A stretch of 64,000 nt of DNA, taken from assembly GCA_963070105.1 (NCBI GenBank), contig OY718805.1, positions 4,460,001 to 4,524,000 on the forward strand. Direction: 5' to 3'. Numbering within the stretch: position 1 is the first letter of the stretch; every line of letters begins with the position of its first letter. The DNA is from Litomosoides sigmodontis. Lineage: Eukaryota; Nematoda; Chromadorea; Rhabditida; Onchocercidae. Made by a program: the position numbers and the translations under genes. Shown here one piece after another: positions 27,548 through 40,398 of the stretch. Under the pieces are notes generated by a model that worked only from the letters and a program-made list of their open reading frames with translations, made no database searches and had not been told where the DNA came from.

Positions 27548-30500
27548 TTACTTATAAGCTGTGGGGCTGTTGTCGCTCTGCGACGATGCTATAACTTTTG
27601 CAGCTATTGTAGCAAGCAGTTTCTGATGATCGGTTGTTGGTGACATACCCGTTGGAACGCATGGAAAAGGCGAGGGCGCGTGTGATGGTACTATCAGTGT
27701 GCGTGAAGTAGCGGGAGGAATTCGAGGTGGAAAACCTTCAGATAAACGAGGCACAAGTGGTGGAAATGGCAACGCTGGAGCCGGTCTGATAGGTGTTAAG
27801 CGAGGAAGTGGTGAGACACCAGGTGTTCCAAGAAATGCAGGAGGTAGAAAAGGTGGTCCTGGAGATAAAAACGGTGCTCCTGGATAATCAACTGATTGAT
27901 AATCTGGTACTGGTTGTTGGCGCTTGAATCTGAATTTTTTTCCTTGCAAAAGTTGTTTAAATTTATTCAAATAGGAAAAGTGAAAGTCACTACAGGCATG
28001 CAAAACTTTCTACACAACTTAATTTATTGCCTTAAAAATTCGAATTCTAGTTACATCAGTTGACTGCTTCTACAGATCACTTTCTAATTCACGGAATGGC
28101 ATCCAACTATTGGCAACTAATTAACGTTAATGCTACGCTCTGTGTTGCTCGATCAGCAGAAACCATCGAAATCAAATTCCACTCAAAATAGCATCGCTTT
28201 TATACCGTAATCCTCAACTATCCATTCCCTCACCGACAATGGAAATCAGATCACTGCATTTGAAATATGAGAGAATGAATGTGAAAGACCTTTTGCGGCG
28301 CCTGAGGAATGATCCATTATCGAACATATCCTCAGCTTTCGGATCCAATGCCCAATAGTTTCCTTTCCCAGGATTTCCTGGTTCCCGTGGAATCTTGACG
28401 AAACAATCATTTAGACTCAGGTTATGCCTGATTGAATTTTGCCATGCCGGAAATTTTTCTCGATAATACTATAAAAATACAGTTTAGTTACAATTCGTGG
28501 CGCTAATTCCTGTTTATCAACTTATAGTTTTCCTCAAAACGTGTGTTATAGTTTCGGAAATGATTGAAGTTGAAAATTTGAATAAGATATGCTAATGATA
28601 ATTTAAATTCATCCCATTAATTAAATAAATTACTACTGAAGGAAAGAATTTTTCCGAATTTTAGTTTTTCTGGAATAGTGAGCGGCGATGCGTTCTGAAG
28701 AAGCAAATTACTCCAAATGGCAATAATTGAATAAAACTAAGAATTTGCAAAATAAAGAACCTGAAATCGATTAATAATGAAGTCGCATATTTGCGACAAT
28801 GTTAGCTTCTTATCAGGGCTATTCAGAATAGCCATTGCGATCAGAGCGATGTATGAGTAGGCTGGCTTAGTTGCGCCCGATTTGCTTCGGTTACTGTTGT
28901 GCTTGCTGGTAGACCTATGAAGGAGTTAATTAGCTGAGGAATATAGGCCGTTAAATTTAAAAATAATTCATATCCGTGTCCTTCGGATGGATTACTGAAC
29001 TCCGATTTGTAACTTACTAATGTCCTCTTTCATCCCAAAAATATTGCCCGATAAAACCATTATTAGAATCATTTTACTTATTTCAATCTGTTGAAGATTA
29101 AATCTTCAATGTTAGATCATTAATTAGGAATTTAAGAGCTAATTTTGTTTATATGATACCTCGAGCTATCCTCACACTGACCCTCATCATCTGAACTAAA
29201 ACTAAACGGTTCGTGATAGATTTCCAGACTTGAACCAGGTCGATTAGCATCTTTAACAAAATTAGTTGACCATTTTGGTGATGCTGAACCTTCCTGAAAG
29301 TGTAAAATGCATCTTTACAATCTTTCGGAGAGTTGAAATTTTTGGAAGAAAGAATGATTGAAACATGCTCATAAGTTTGCTAATTGTGTCACAACAATTT
29401 TGAATGTAAAGATATTTGTGAAAAAAAATTTTCAGTAAAAAAAATTAATTTCTCTAATTGATGTGAATTTTCCGGTGAAATCGAAGTAAAAAGCTAAGCT
29501 AGGTGTAGATAGATGAGATTGCGCAATATGGCACAAAGGATAAGAGAGAGAGAGAACAGTAATTAAGAGAGAGAGAGGAGGCGATACACATTTCAATTCA
29601 ACAATGTTAAATGATCCGTAATAAAATAGGGTTGGTTACTTCAATACGTCAGATAATCGTAGTGGAAGGCACCACCGTACTGCAGCTTAGCTTATTACGC
29701 CTATTGCGTAAGAAAAGTTGTTTGACACTGTCGATAATACCTCAGTGGCCTAATACTTGGAAGTAGGATTGCTTTAGAGAAAATGAAGATCATCCCAACT
29801 GTTGTAATTGTGATCAAAAATTGAAATAATAATTGTGCTTCTTTTGAATCTAAAGATTAGACTTCCGGAACAAAATTCCTCAAAGCTTTGAAATTGTAAC
29901 TGATTCCACAAAATGATTGAATTCAAAAAGTAAAAAAAAAAAGGAGAGTTTCAGTCGCACTAACGAAGAGTTGTAGAAAGCAATGAAAGTATGCTGGAGG
30001 AATTAACTCTCTTCCTTGCAAACAAACGCACTTCTTCCTCTCTTCAATCAAGAAGTGATTATCAAAAGATGATTTAGCGAATGAAAGATCGATGAGAAAT
30101 CATTTTTAATTTTTAATTGATACTGAATCGATTTCCGCTAGCACAGCAATCACAGATTGCTTCTTAAAATATTAGACTGAAATAAATGGTCAGCGAGGAA
30201 CGCCATTTACTCACTTCTATCCACAACCACCTACCGATTTAGAAGATCTGATTGCATCCATTTTTCTATCATTGCAGGTACTTCTGCTGCTGGCACTTCC
30301 TTCTTGACTCTCTGATTTGGAACATCTCGTGTATTTAGTGCTACAACTAGCCTGATGAGTCTGAAACAGTAGGGTCAGAGTCTGTAAGAGAAATTAATAT
30401 TGACATTTGAAGCATTTTCAAAATTAATGTGCTTATTATGCTCGCTGTAGTAAAACTTTAAGTAAGTGAAGCTAAATTTTTAAAAAATGAGAAATAAGCA

Positions 30501-31626
30501 ATTTATAAGCAATGTGTGTGTATGTTGAATTTAGAAAGGAGATGGAAAAAATTGGTAGTGAAACTTTTAGAAAGTTTATCTCTTCTCTAACTGATAAATG
30601 TAGGGAAGTATCGAACTACTGAAGCAGTACGGTAGTGAATTATTCAACGTGAAAAGTAAACGTCGATTAAGAATAGTAATAAATGGAGGCTGCAAAAGCT
30701 ATTCAGTAGCAGTTCGGAAGGCAATAAGCGCAAATCATCCATCACTGTTGTTGTATTGCAGCAATGAATGATTGGATAAAAGATCTATCACCGCCCAGTC
30801 TTCCTCTCCTTCAATTTTGAACTAGCACGCTCAATTTCAAATTCGGCAAAACAATGTTTTTTTTAAAGCTTTTTTAGTTCAGTTTCAAAAAGTAGGGTTG
30901 AGCAACTTGCGGCACGCAATCAGAACTCACTAATTTGTTTAAAATTTGCAGCTAATTCTTTTCATGCTAAAAGTCTGAAAAGTTTATGTTATAAAAAGCT
31001 CAAGGAGGAGCGACTGAGCACTACTACTTAATTTATTGCTAATAAAGTGGAGAGAAAGAGGGAGAGATTGAGCTGAGAATTTTCCTCCTCAATTCAATAA
31101 AATCATCCTAAATGTTTTCTAAATCCAGACTTCCTGCTAAACATACATCAGTTTTATTGCTTATGTGCTCTTCCGACAAAAAGTTGCCATCGATTAAATG
31201 CGCTGGTCGTGAACCTGAACACTGAACAGGCGTTGCATTATTGTTCGAGCTGTTTAATGAAGAACTCTCCGGTCGATCGGGACTTGCACTTGACTAGAAA
31301 TTTTGTAAGACTAATGAGAAAAGATAGTATACCTGTCGTCAAATCTTTAACAACAATAATTAAATGAGAGAATCGAGTCGATGCTTTCAGAAGTAGTTTA
31401 GTCGATCTACCGTTACTGTATTTCGTTATACCAAATACTTTGAATTTTAAATGAAAGTTTTCCTTACCCTCAAAACTTCACTCTTTGATTCTTTGCATTT
31501 ATTTATGCTACCAACATATTCACCTTTGTTGCAACTTTCATGAGGACGTTTGCGCCCTGTAGCGCCACCGTTGTCTATTTGACCGCACAATATTGATTCC
31601 ATCGAAAAACGCATCTTCGCACTCAT
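27548..31626 (-). CDS. unc-130: FoxD-class forkhead transcription factor, 7 exons, 426 aa
   Basis: Nuclear DNA-binding regulator of cell fate and migration. Minus-strand exons: 31468-31626, 31147-31293, 30235-30360, 29160-29293, 28761-28914, 28290-28468, 27548-27929; phases agree and the total is 427 codons. The forkhead domain spans about residues 205-305 and is split by two introns. It starts at [14 protein letters not shown], has the recognition helix [10 protein letters not shown] (about 249-258) and wing residues [13 protein letters not shown], and ends in [12 protein letters not shown], a basic nuclear localisation signal. The GNPGKGNYW...[11 protein letters not shown] block is typical of FoxD; C. 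elegans UNC-130 is the FoxD member. The N-terminus has FSMESIL, then a long Ser/Asn-rich low-complexity part with an acidic patch (SFSSDDEG). The C-terminus is Pro-rich (about 305-400). ATG at 31626 is preceded by a TTAG acceptor at 31644, so trans-splicing is likely. The ortholog name is inferred from class; confidence in FoxD is high. Confidence 0.93.
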
Positions 31627-32130
31627 GCATAGATACCGAAGACCTAATTTTCATAAAATTTTAGTTTAGGAAAAAATTGTTTATAAGCGGTCGAAACATT
31701 TTCCCAAAACGTTTCATGCTACGATTTTAATTTTTGTTAATTTTTTTTTTTGAATATAAAAGGTAAATGTAAAAGGCATGGAAGATATTTTGCAACAAAA
31801 TAAAAATGGCCATCTAATAGCAATTAATTACTAAATTGTTAATAAAATTGGAATAAATTTTGCAGTGCTGCGCAGAGTGATAAATTGTACCAAAATGAAT
31901 GAACTAATTGCTACAAAACAATTTTGAGAATTTATGAATCTTCTCAATGACATTTTCCGAAGTTTAATTTTATGCAGGTTTCTTTACAATGTTTACGATA
32001 ATAAAATTATTAGAGAAAATGGTGTAACTACTATTATCGCGCACAAAATGGTAAAAATAAGAAGCAACCTGTTCGCTGGAAATTTTACGAGAAGAGGAAG
32101 AGAGAATGGGAGAGGGGGAAGGAGTGGAAT

Positions 32131-32182
32131 GAAGTGAAGTGAAGTGAAGTGAAGTGGAGGGGGGGGGGGGGGAGGGAGGGGG
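32131..32182. repeat. GAAGT pentamer repeat followed by a G-rich tract
   Basis: Five copies of GAAGT run into a 14-base G run, then GGG and GGGGG blocks separated by single A bases. The G blocks fit an intramolecular G-quadruplex pattern on the plus strand. Confidence 0.9.
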
Positions 32183-32367
32183 TAGAACGTGCTTCATCTT
32201 TGTGATTGGATTATTCTGATAAGGACAACTTTTTTTGTCTGCTTGTTTAAACAGTGCAAACAAACATGAATGGTCTTTTGTTGATTTATATCACAGTGGA
32301 AAAAAAACGACGGAAAAAGGAGCAATCGAAGGTCATTAGATTGTAAGCCGTTCTCCTCCTCAGCACT

Positions 32368-32410
32368 CATATCATATCATATCATATCATATCGTATCGT
32401 ATCACATCGT
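32368..32410. repeat. ATATC/GTATC pentamer repeat
   Basis: About eight tandem pentamers, ATATC turning into GTATC and then degenerate at the right end. Seen directly. Confidence 0.9.
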
Positions 32411-33019
32411 GCCACACCACTTCCACAAACCTTAGCAACTTAGCAGTGTGTCTCCTCGAATAACAATGCTTATCTCACTTATTAATCACTGTGATTGTGC
32501 GAAGATAAAGAAGGATAGCAAGCTGCTAAGCATGCAACAATCATCACTCGCACCGGTCGTGGCTTATTTCTTCTCCTTTCCATTTAAATTATTCAACTAA
32601 AATTAGGAAATTAGCTGGCGTAAAACACTTCCCATCACAACAAATGATATAAAATGAAATCAAAAAAAATGTGATAAAATTCTTAAACGTTACACAGTGA
32701 TAAGTTTACGATAACCAAAATATGCAAAAGTGAGAAAGTTCGGCTGAAGTAATTTCTTAATTTTGTACGGAGTGCCTTCTGGTAAAAAGGAGAGAGTATA
32801 AATTTTTTCAAGCATTTTAGGCAATAATTGAGCAGCTGAAACAGACAACTGTCTGGAATTAATGATAAAATAGTCAAATGTATTTGTCTCCATTCATTAG
32901 AGGTGTGAACTAAAGCTTCCACATAGTTAGGTATTCTGTTTATTAACGGAGATGGTATATATCAAAGAAGCAATCGGAGAATGGAGTAAGCCATTTTGAT
33001 TACCACAAACTACTTGCGA

Positions 33020-33051
33020 CGTCTCTGGACGTCTCTGGACATCTCTGGACG
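33020..33051. repeat. Three tandem copies of a 10-base unit
   Basis: GTCTCTGGAC occurs twice perfectly and a third time with one change (ATCTCTGGAC). Seen directly; no coding context. Confidence 0.9.
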
Positions 33052-33846
33052 CATCCAGTTCTCTGATAGCACCTTGTTAGCTCGAAACAAAGCAATGTCT
33101 TGGACATTAAACGAAGTTACGCTGCGTTGTTGAGCGTTGCTAAGTTGCTAGACGTTCTTTGCAGTATTTTGTGAATAATTAATTTCCACTAGCATTTTTA
33201 TGAATTCAACAAAAGACAACTTCCTGAATTTCAATTCACTGAAAAAAAGGCATACAAAAGAGCTACAAAAAAAACTATGCAGCAAGTGAATGAGTTTTAG
33301 AACAACGTTGTCATCGAAAAAAAAAGCGAAAAAAATCAGAGAATTGATGGATGTCTAATCGTTCTTAAAGTATCAAAAAAGAAAAAAAACTTTTCGGATA
33401 TTTTTCGACGGAACGAAAAGACAAAAAGACCAATGCTAAATTAGACGTGCGCCAAGGATTTCTGAGTAATCGTCCTCATTACTGAACGAGACCTGTCATT
33501 ATTCCTGTTAACCATTTATTCAGTTACTGTTCAGTTTAGCTTCCTACAGCCATTTTGAACTTTGAACTATCACAGATGTCTTTTTGCATTGCTAACTGTA
33601 AGTATTAAAGCAATCTCTGCTAACCGCCACCCACAACTTCCTCTCATTAACAATTGTCCATATCAGTATCAATCAATATTGCTATAAAAATCAACGCATC
33701 TTCTCCTCACTCACCTTCCGCTCACCTGACCGGTCCTTCCGCCAAACCGAGATTGTTCCTGCCTAAGTAGTTCATGCCTTTTTTTTCACTTCCAATGAAA
33801 ACATTTACAAAGACATTGAAAACATTTACAGTTATAAAATCAAAGT

Positions 33847-33967
33847 GCACACACACACACACATACACATACACATACACAAAAACACACACACCATACG
33901 TACGCACACACACACACACATACAGACATTCTGCATACACACACACACACATACATCCACATACACT
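33847..33967. repeat. CA / CATACA rich repeat
   Basis: Interrupted CA and ACACAT units over about 120 bases. Open frames on both strands here (Thr/His-rich plus, Cys/Val-rich minus) are products of the repeat, not genes. Confidence 0.9.
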
Positions 33968-35763
33968 GCATGGATTGGATTTTGACAGCCGACGAGCATG
34001 TCTTGTCATAGAGGAATGGGCGTTTCCTCGAATATCAGCGCTCCACCCCACACTGTGATTGGCTTAGAAAGCAGTTCCACTATGATCATTTTGTTGGTAA
34101 CGCTGAGGATCACATCACAGTGAAGTAAGCATTGAGATGAATTTATTGATGAAGTGATGCGGGAAACTCTAAAGCATGCATATTTACGTCAATTACGTGA
34201 ATTTTCTGAATGCATAATTTACGTAGTTAACGTAAGACATAACATAGAGTGATTGCTTTCAAATATATGTGTATTATTCATTCTTGTTCAACACGCATTA
34301 ATATTTTCTTTCACAAATTCACAAATAGTTTGAATCAAGCAAACATGAAGTAAGAATTAATTACACGTACGTGAGGGGGCAAAAATTTTTTATTTTAATT
34401 CAAGTGTGAATAATGTGAAAAAAATTAAATGGTCATGATATTATTTATTTCATGCAGATTGGTTAACTTATTACATTACGGTAATTTTCTCATGAATGAA
34501 GAAGGGAGAGGGAGAGAGAAACAGTCAATAGTTTCTCTTTGTTGTCATAAAAATATCTCGCTCATCTTCAACATAATTGTTGCTTAATATATGACAATAA
34601 CCTAGCAATGTATAACGTATTTTGCTGTCTTCATGAGGTGCTTTACGTAAAAACGTTGTAACAATTCCGGCTATTTTTTGCTACAATTTAAAACATAATT
34701 TAAACAAACTACTAAATTTGATACTGTCATATGCAAATGTCACCATCCGTAAGTAGCGAATGGAATTTGTCGCATGCAATATTGCGCATACGGTATATAT
34801 TGTTTGTATAATTAGTTACATAATGGGTGGCATGATCAGTTATACTGTATGACTAATAAGAGACATGTGTTAAAATACTAGGAATCACCGAGTTATCCGC
34901 AGCGGTTCCCTCCTCCTAATTTGCCTCACATCGATTTTATCCCATTCATTCTTACCTATTCGATTCATGTGGGTATACGCGAATACGGAACATGTTAAAT
35001 ATTACGGAAGTATACACATAGAATGCTATTACGTTGCAAGGAGAATGGTGGTAGAACTGAACTTTGAACACAGTTGTTAGAGGATATTTGATTTTAATTA
35101 CTTCAATTTTAATTTTAATGCTGCTATTGAGGTTGTAAAAATGAGTTTTTGCTTTTCAAGGAAATTCAAATTTTTAACTTTTGCTATTTTTAACTTTTTT
35201 TTTAAACTGAAAGCTCAAATTGAAAGAGTTTATACAATGTAATGCAAGCTGTATTTATTATACTGCGTCATACAGAATAAAGAAAGCGATTTTGGACGTG
35301 GAACAGGTAAGAGTACTAATCCCATCTTCAATAACATGAACGTTTTTAATTATCAATTCTAAAAAAATTATCGGATATGGAGAAATTTAATGGAAACGAT
35401 AAAAGCAATCATACTATTAAGTGATAGAATGTTAGGAAGTGGAAAAAGCAAAGTTTCGAATATTTACTCCTTAAGACAGCCGTCATCATTTTAAGAAAAG
35501 ATAATTTTTTCAAAATTTGGAGTCATTGAAAGATCAGATAGGCTGTGACTGGGGGAAATGAAACTTCAAGAATTGCTACATCAAAATATCCAATTGACTG
35601 CAAGGGAATAAGCTTAATTTTATCACACAATGTTAGCGTGACTGGTTTGAGGGGTGCGCGCGATCAATCTCCTCTTTAAATGCTCTAATACTGATTTGTC
35701 CCGATATCCTTCTTTCGCCTTATCTCAACTGTTCTTCATTAATCATCATATACCGACACATAA

Positions 35764-35802
35764 CCACTCATCCGCCCACTCATCCGCCCACTCATCCGCC
35801 CA
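35764..35802. repeat. Tandem repeat of a 12-base unit
   Basis: CCACTCATCCGC is present three times in perfect tandem plus a partial copy. The unit is a multiple of three, so it reads as repeated Ala-His-Ser-Ser in an open frame at 35654-35854, but nothing else supports coding. Confidence 0.9.
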
Positions 35803-38800
35803 CCTACCAACCCACGATACACATGCGAGGAGATTAACGCAGATATTTATATAAATATTACCACTAATATTCCGCCGGAAAGGTTGCTAACTCTATTTCA
35901 AGTGTGTGTCGCCTGTCCGACTATTTCTCATTACCCGATCCGACAACAAAAGAAAAGCGGAGCTTCCGATTCTTCCCACGCGATCGGAGTAGACACCCTG
36001 GCGCTTCGTTTGAACGTAATTAATTTAAATTCAGTCAAATTACCAACTCAATTGTCTGTTGATGAGCAAATTTAATGGCAATTAAATAAGCTCTTTCCAA
36101 CAAAGATCGAAAAACGGAGGAGTAATTCAAAAGAACATTTAAAACGTCGCATATCATTTGTATTTCTGGGAAGTTAAAAATTTTCAAATTTATAAAATGT
36201 GAAAGTTTTGATTAGCAAAGTGTGGTTGAATCAATTAAACAAGTTTTATAAATAAAAGTGTAATAAAGCATTAATAGTAGCGCTTAGTACTGTAAAGGTG
36301 GAAGTATTGCGTTATATCGATGGAGTAAATCAACTTTTACTTCATTCCTTTTTTTCTGCATAAAACATGGAGTAATATGGTAATAGTAATTCGGATCTGA
36401 TCGCATCTCACACTTTATCCCATCAAAATAGTATCATTAAATGTTTGATGGGTGCTAATCCGGAAAGATTTGGGAGGAGTAATGATAGTGCTTGTTGATG
36501 CAATCGCATTGTTCATCGTTCCCGACGTACCGTCCTCTCGTCCGTTGCGTCATTTCCGATCTTCAACTTCAACAACTTTTCATACACTGTATTTTCCCTC
36601 CAATTAAAGAGCATCCGATTCGATTCGATTTTCTTATCAATGAAAATATGAAGAGGGCAAATAAGCAGAGCGAAATCAAAGAGAGATTGGTCATTTTTAT
36701 TTATAGATTTTCGGCATAGATTTCTTGCCGATCACTACGAATAACGGAAAGGGAGAGGGAGAAAGAGAGGGAGGAAGAAACGGAGAGGGCAGAGATAGTT
36801 TTGAATTAATTGTACCTTTTTTCTTTCATTAATCTTTTCTCTTGAAACAGGAAGCCGACATTTCAACATCTCATAGGTATGAATTACTTGTTACCAAATA
36901 ATTAACTGATGATATGCATGAAGCGTCTAATTTATTTACTAATAATTACAAATGCAAAAGGTTAATAATGATGTGGGTATTGCAAAGAAATCATCCAACC
37001 TGATATTTAATTAAACCGAAAGTTAAATAATTACAATACAATATCTGTTGTGATTATTCAAAGCTTAATTATATGCATGATTGCATTAATTTATTTATAC
37101 ATCTCACCTCCCAACGGTCATATTTCACTAATTAATTCAACTTAAACAGGAAGCAATAATTCTGATAGCTTTGCTAATACCATTACAGTTGATAATAACG
37201 CCAATTATTATCGTTATATTAATATGGGCAATTTGGTGACAGGTGCTCAAGCTAAAATTAACTCCTGCCTTTTCAATCTGCTCCATTCATTGGTCAATAA
37301 GAAGCATCGGATATGAGTTCTCATTGGATTAATCTTGTGATCATATGCTAACTCAAAACTGTCAACCCTAAAATTGGTGGTTATTTTAGTTTTTATCGGA
37401 ATGTATCGCTTTGCATTGCTTGGCAGTTCACCTCTTTTGTCGTTGTAAAATTCGGCTCTCCTCCACTACTTTTACCAAAAAGAAAAATGGATACTTTTCG
37501 GCGACCATTACTTATCCCAATTAAAATTAGCGCTGAAGGGACGCACGACGACAAAAGTTTCGATAAATATGATTTAAACAAATATTATTTAATGATTTAT
37601 GGCCGGCGAGCAATATCATTTATGATTATAACTCTATTTTGCACTCATCCGCAGTTGATTGATGAATTAATCAGAAAAATGTGATCAAACTTGAAATCAT
37701 TCTAATTTTGATGATTATCGATTGTTTTGGATAATTGAATGGCGAAAAAGGAGCTCTAAAGTTTTGTATGTTTCACTGAATATAGCACGTACACGGGTAT
37801 TAGATTACGGTAATGCTGGGCAATGATTGTTTTTAGGCTTAATTGTGTCCTTATTTATGAGCTACTACGGCAGTAAACTGGAAACAATTATGAACCGGAA
37901 ATAGCGATCATTTAATAATGCGATATTTTTGTTTCCTCGATTCAAGAGGATTGGAATTAAGCTCTTTCACAGCCTTTTCTGGCAACGATTTTCCTCCAAA
38001 ATGTAGCAATGAAATTGACAGAGTCGCTAATTAGCGGCCTTTGAAGCTGCTTCATTTACTTAAGCGTTCTTTTATTCCTCACAAAATGCAAAATAATTTA
38101 TTGCTATTTGCGGTTTGATCTGACATTCTCAAATTTAGAATTTTCCTACGAAGAACGCTTAAAACTTTAAGAGTAATTATGTTTCACAAAAATTTGTGCC
38201 ATATTTAACAATTCAAAAAAATTATGGAAAAAGAATTTATAATTCAGCGTGTGATAAAATGACATTGAAAATGAGAGATTGATATAAACTACATGCCAAT
38301 TGAAATTTAGTTCTCTTCAAAATTCTATTGAATTCAGGAGATGTAAGCAAATAGAAATGAGCGGAAGAAAAAAAATAGCGCGCATTTAGAAAAGTTCCTT
38401 GGGAAATTGTTTATTAAAAAAAAAAATCATCTTTATGAATTTTCTAAGTGATGAAAGAGAGGGATGTCGAGAAAAGTAGCGCCACTTCTTCTATGTTTTA
38501 TTTTACTACTCCAACGGGAAAAGCCAAAAAAGTAATTCATAAATCTTCCTCAAGGAAAGTTTGTGCAAAGAATTGCATTTAGCTCAGAGCGAAAAGAATT
38601 TATTTTGTTCCGATAGTACAATCAAACATAAGTGAGCGCTCAGATTTCATCTCATGATACTGCAATTTTTGGTTCAAAAAATTATTGGACAGATAAAGCG
38701 GAGGAAAAAATTGGGCGCAACCAAGCCCATAAGTTAATTTAGAAATTTTACAACTAATTAGAGCATTGAAGCACTGAAACTATGAAATGCATATGTTGTC

Positions 38801-39229
38801 CTGAATTTGTTAAATGTTTCATCGTTTGTTCAGCGTTGTCAACAAGGACACTTTTGGAGAAATCAGAATTTAGGCAATTATGCTGTAAATTGGAAAAGAT
38901 AAACAACCACATTTCCTTCCCTTAAAAAATGCTGCGTGTGAAGTTGTCAAACACGTGACGTGTTTACAATGCATTACTGGTAGCTACCGAAAAGAGAAAA
39001 GATAATTCTTTATCCTCTCTAATCTATCCTTTCGCTCCCACCTAATCCATGAGCAAAGTGTACTTTTTTTTAATCTTTACCCTATTAAAGTACCCACATC
39101 TCAAAGAGCGGTTTTATCCTTCCTGTAAAAGTAGCATTTTTCAAAAACTTCAAGTGCCTCGCCACTATCTCCTCTCACTTTGCAATATTATGACAACTTT
39201 TGCAAGTTAAAAAGTAATTTTATTTTTAG

Positions 39230-39396
39230 ATACTGACCGATGGAGGGACAGCACGTTATTAGGACGGAAGCTATGTAGCCGAACGGTACAATCGTCAAGT
39301 GTAGCGAATGTTGCTATAGCATACTTCAATCGCTCGACGAAAATTGAATACAAACGAACAATCAAATTAGCATTCAATGTTAACAGCAAGTATGAA
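39230..39396 (+). CDS. Candidate internal exon of an unknown gene
   Basis: A TATTTTTAG acceptor and a perfect GTAAGT donor flank 167 bases that are open in only one plus-strand frame (phase 2 entry, phase 0 exit), giving 55 codons. The peptide has mixed, non-repetitive composition (it contains VANVAIAYFNRSTKIEYK). No family is recognised and I cannot find partner exons nearby; the minus strand is also open for 72 codons. It could be a real exon of a gene with long introns or a coincidence. Confidence 0.22.
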
Positions 39397-40371
39397 GTAA
39401 GTGTAATATCTGTTGCTTTACCCAATAAAGTAATTTAGTAATAAATAATTAAGCAATTTGCCAACTTAGCATATTCTCTAAAGTTACTGCTTACTAATTT
39501 GCTCTAAGCAAATGATTATTAATCTTTCTTTGAGTTGCAAGCATTCCACAATCAAAACTTGCAAATGAATTTACTCTATTTTTGCGTGAAGAATTCACAA
39601 GTTTAGATTTGCATAAAGTTCTCGCTACCCAAATTGAAGCAGCGAACCTCTCATCCACTCCTCTCACTTTTCTCTTTCAAATGTTCAATGTTCTATTGAA
39701 TGATCTTCTATCATTTTTTTCTGCCCAATTTCATGCATAAAATTAATTTAGATCAGTTTTTGTCCCTGAATGCAACAGAAAGTTGGGAAATGTGTGGGAA
39801 AATAAAAGAGAAGAAGAAGTAGATCACACGGTTGAACTTTTTCAGAGAATGAAACTATGCGGAATTGACGGCGTCCAAGTGCGCATAAATTACATCACTT
39901 AACGATTTAGCCGCCTTTTTTTCTTGTTAATCCATTTTGCAGTATTTTTCTTAACTTTATAGCATAACTCATGGCTAAATTTAAATTATAAAAATTTAAA
40001 AGTGATAAAGTGATCGCATTTAGACCTCTTTTATTCTAAAAAATAATATCAATTCATTCAATCCAATCAGTGAAATTTACAGTACGAAAAATTTATTGAA
40101 ATTAATTGAACATGTTAATTTGTTAAAATTCAATGAGAAAAAGGAAATTCATGAAAATTTCTGAAATTTCAAAAATAATTTTAATCAGAAACAGTATGCT
40201 AAAGAGAGAAAGACGAAATTAAGAAAATACGTTAGGAGGGGAAGAAGTGCCCGAGATGAAGGCACGTGCATACAACACGGTCTCGTTCAGAGAGATGGAA
40301 ACGAAGACGTTTGCATGGAAGAAAACGTGACCAAAAGTTGAGAAAAATAAAAACACAATTGCTCCTCTTCC

Positions 40372-40398
40372 TTCTCTCTCTCTCTCTCTCTCTCTCTT
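40372..40398. repeat. (CT)n microsatellite
   Basis: About 13 CT copies, seen directly. The Arg/Glu-rich minus-strand frames and the Leu/Ser-rich plus-strand frame over it are repeat artefacts. Confidence 0.93.

Noticed and set aside
27699..27887. Gly/Arg-rich open frame on the plus strand
   Set aside because: It is the antisense of the Pro-rich C-terminal exon of the forkhead gene; composition follows from CCN codons on the other strand.
33722..34058. Cys/Val-rich and Thr/His-rich open frames on opposite strands
   Set aside because: Both are translations of the CA/CATACA repeat and lack splice signals or homology.
35654..35854. Open frame with repeated Ala-His-Ser-Ser
   Set aside because: The repeat follows from a 12-base tandem unit; flanks show no coding evidence.
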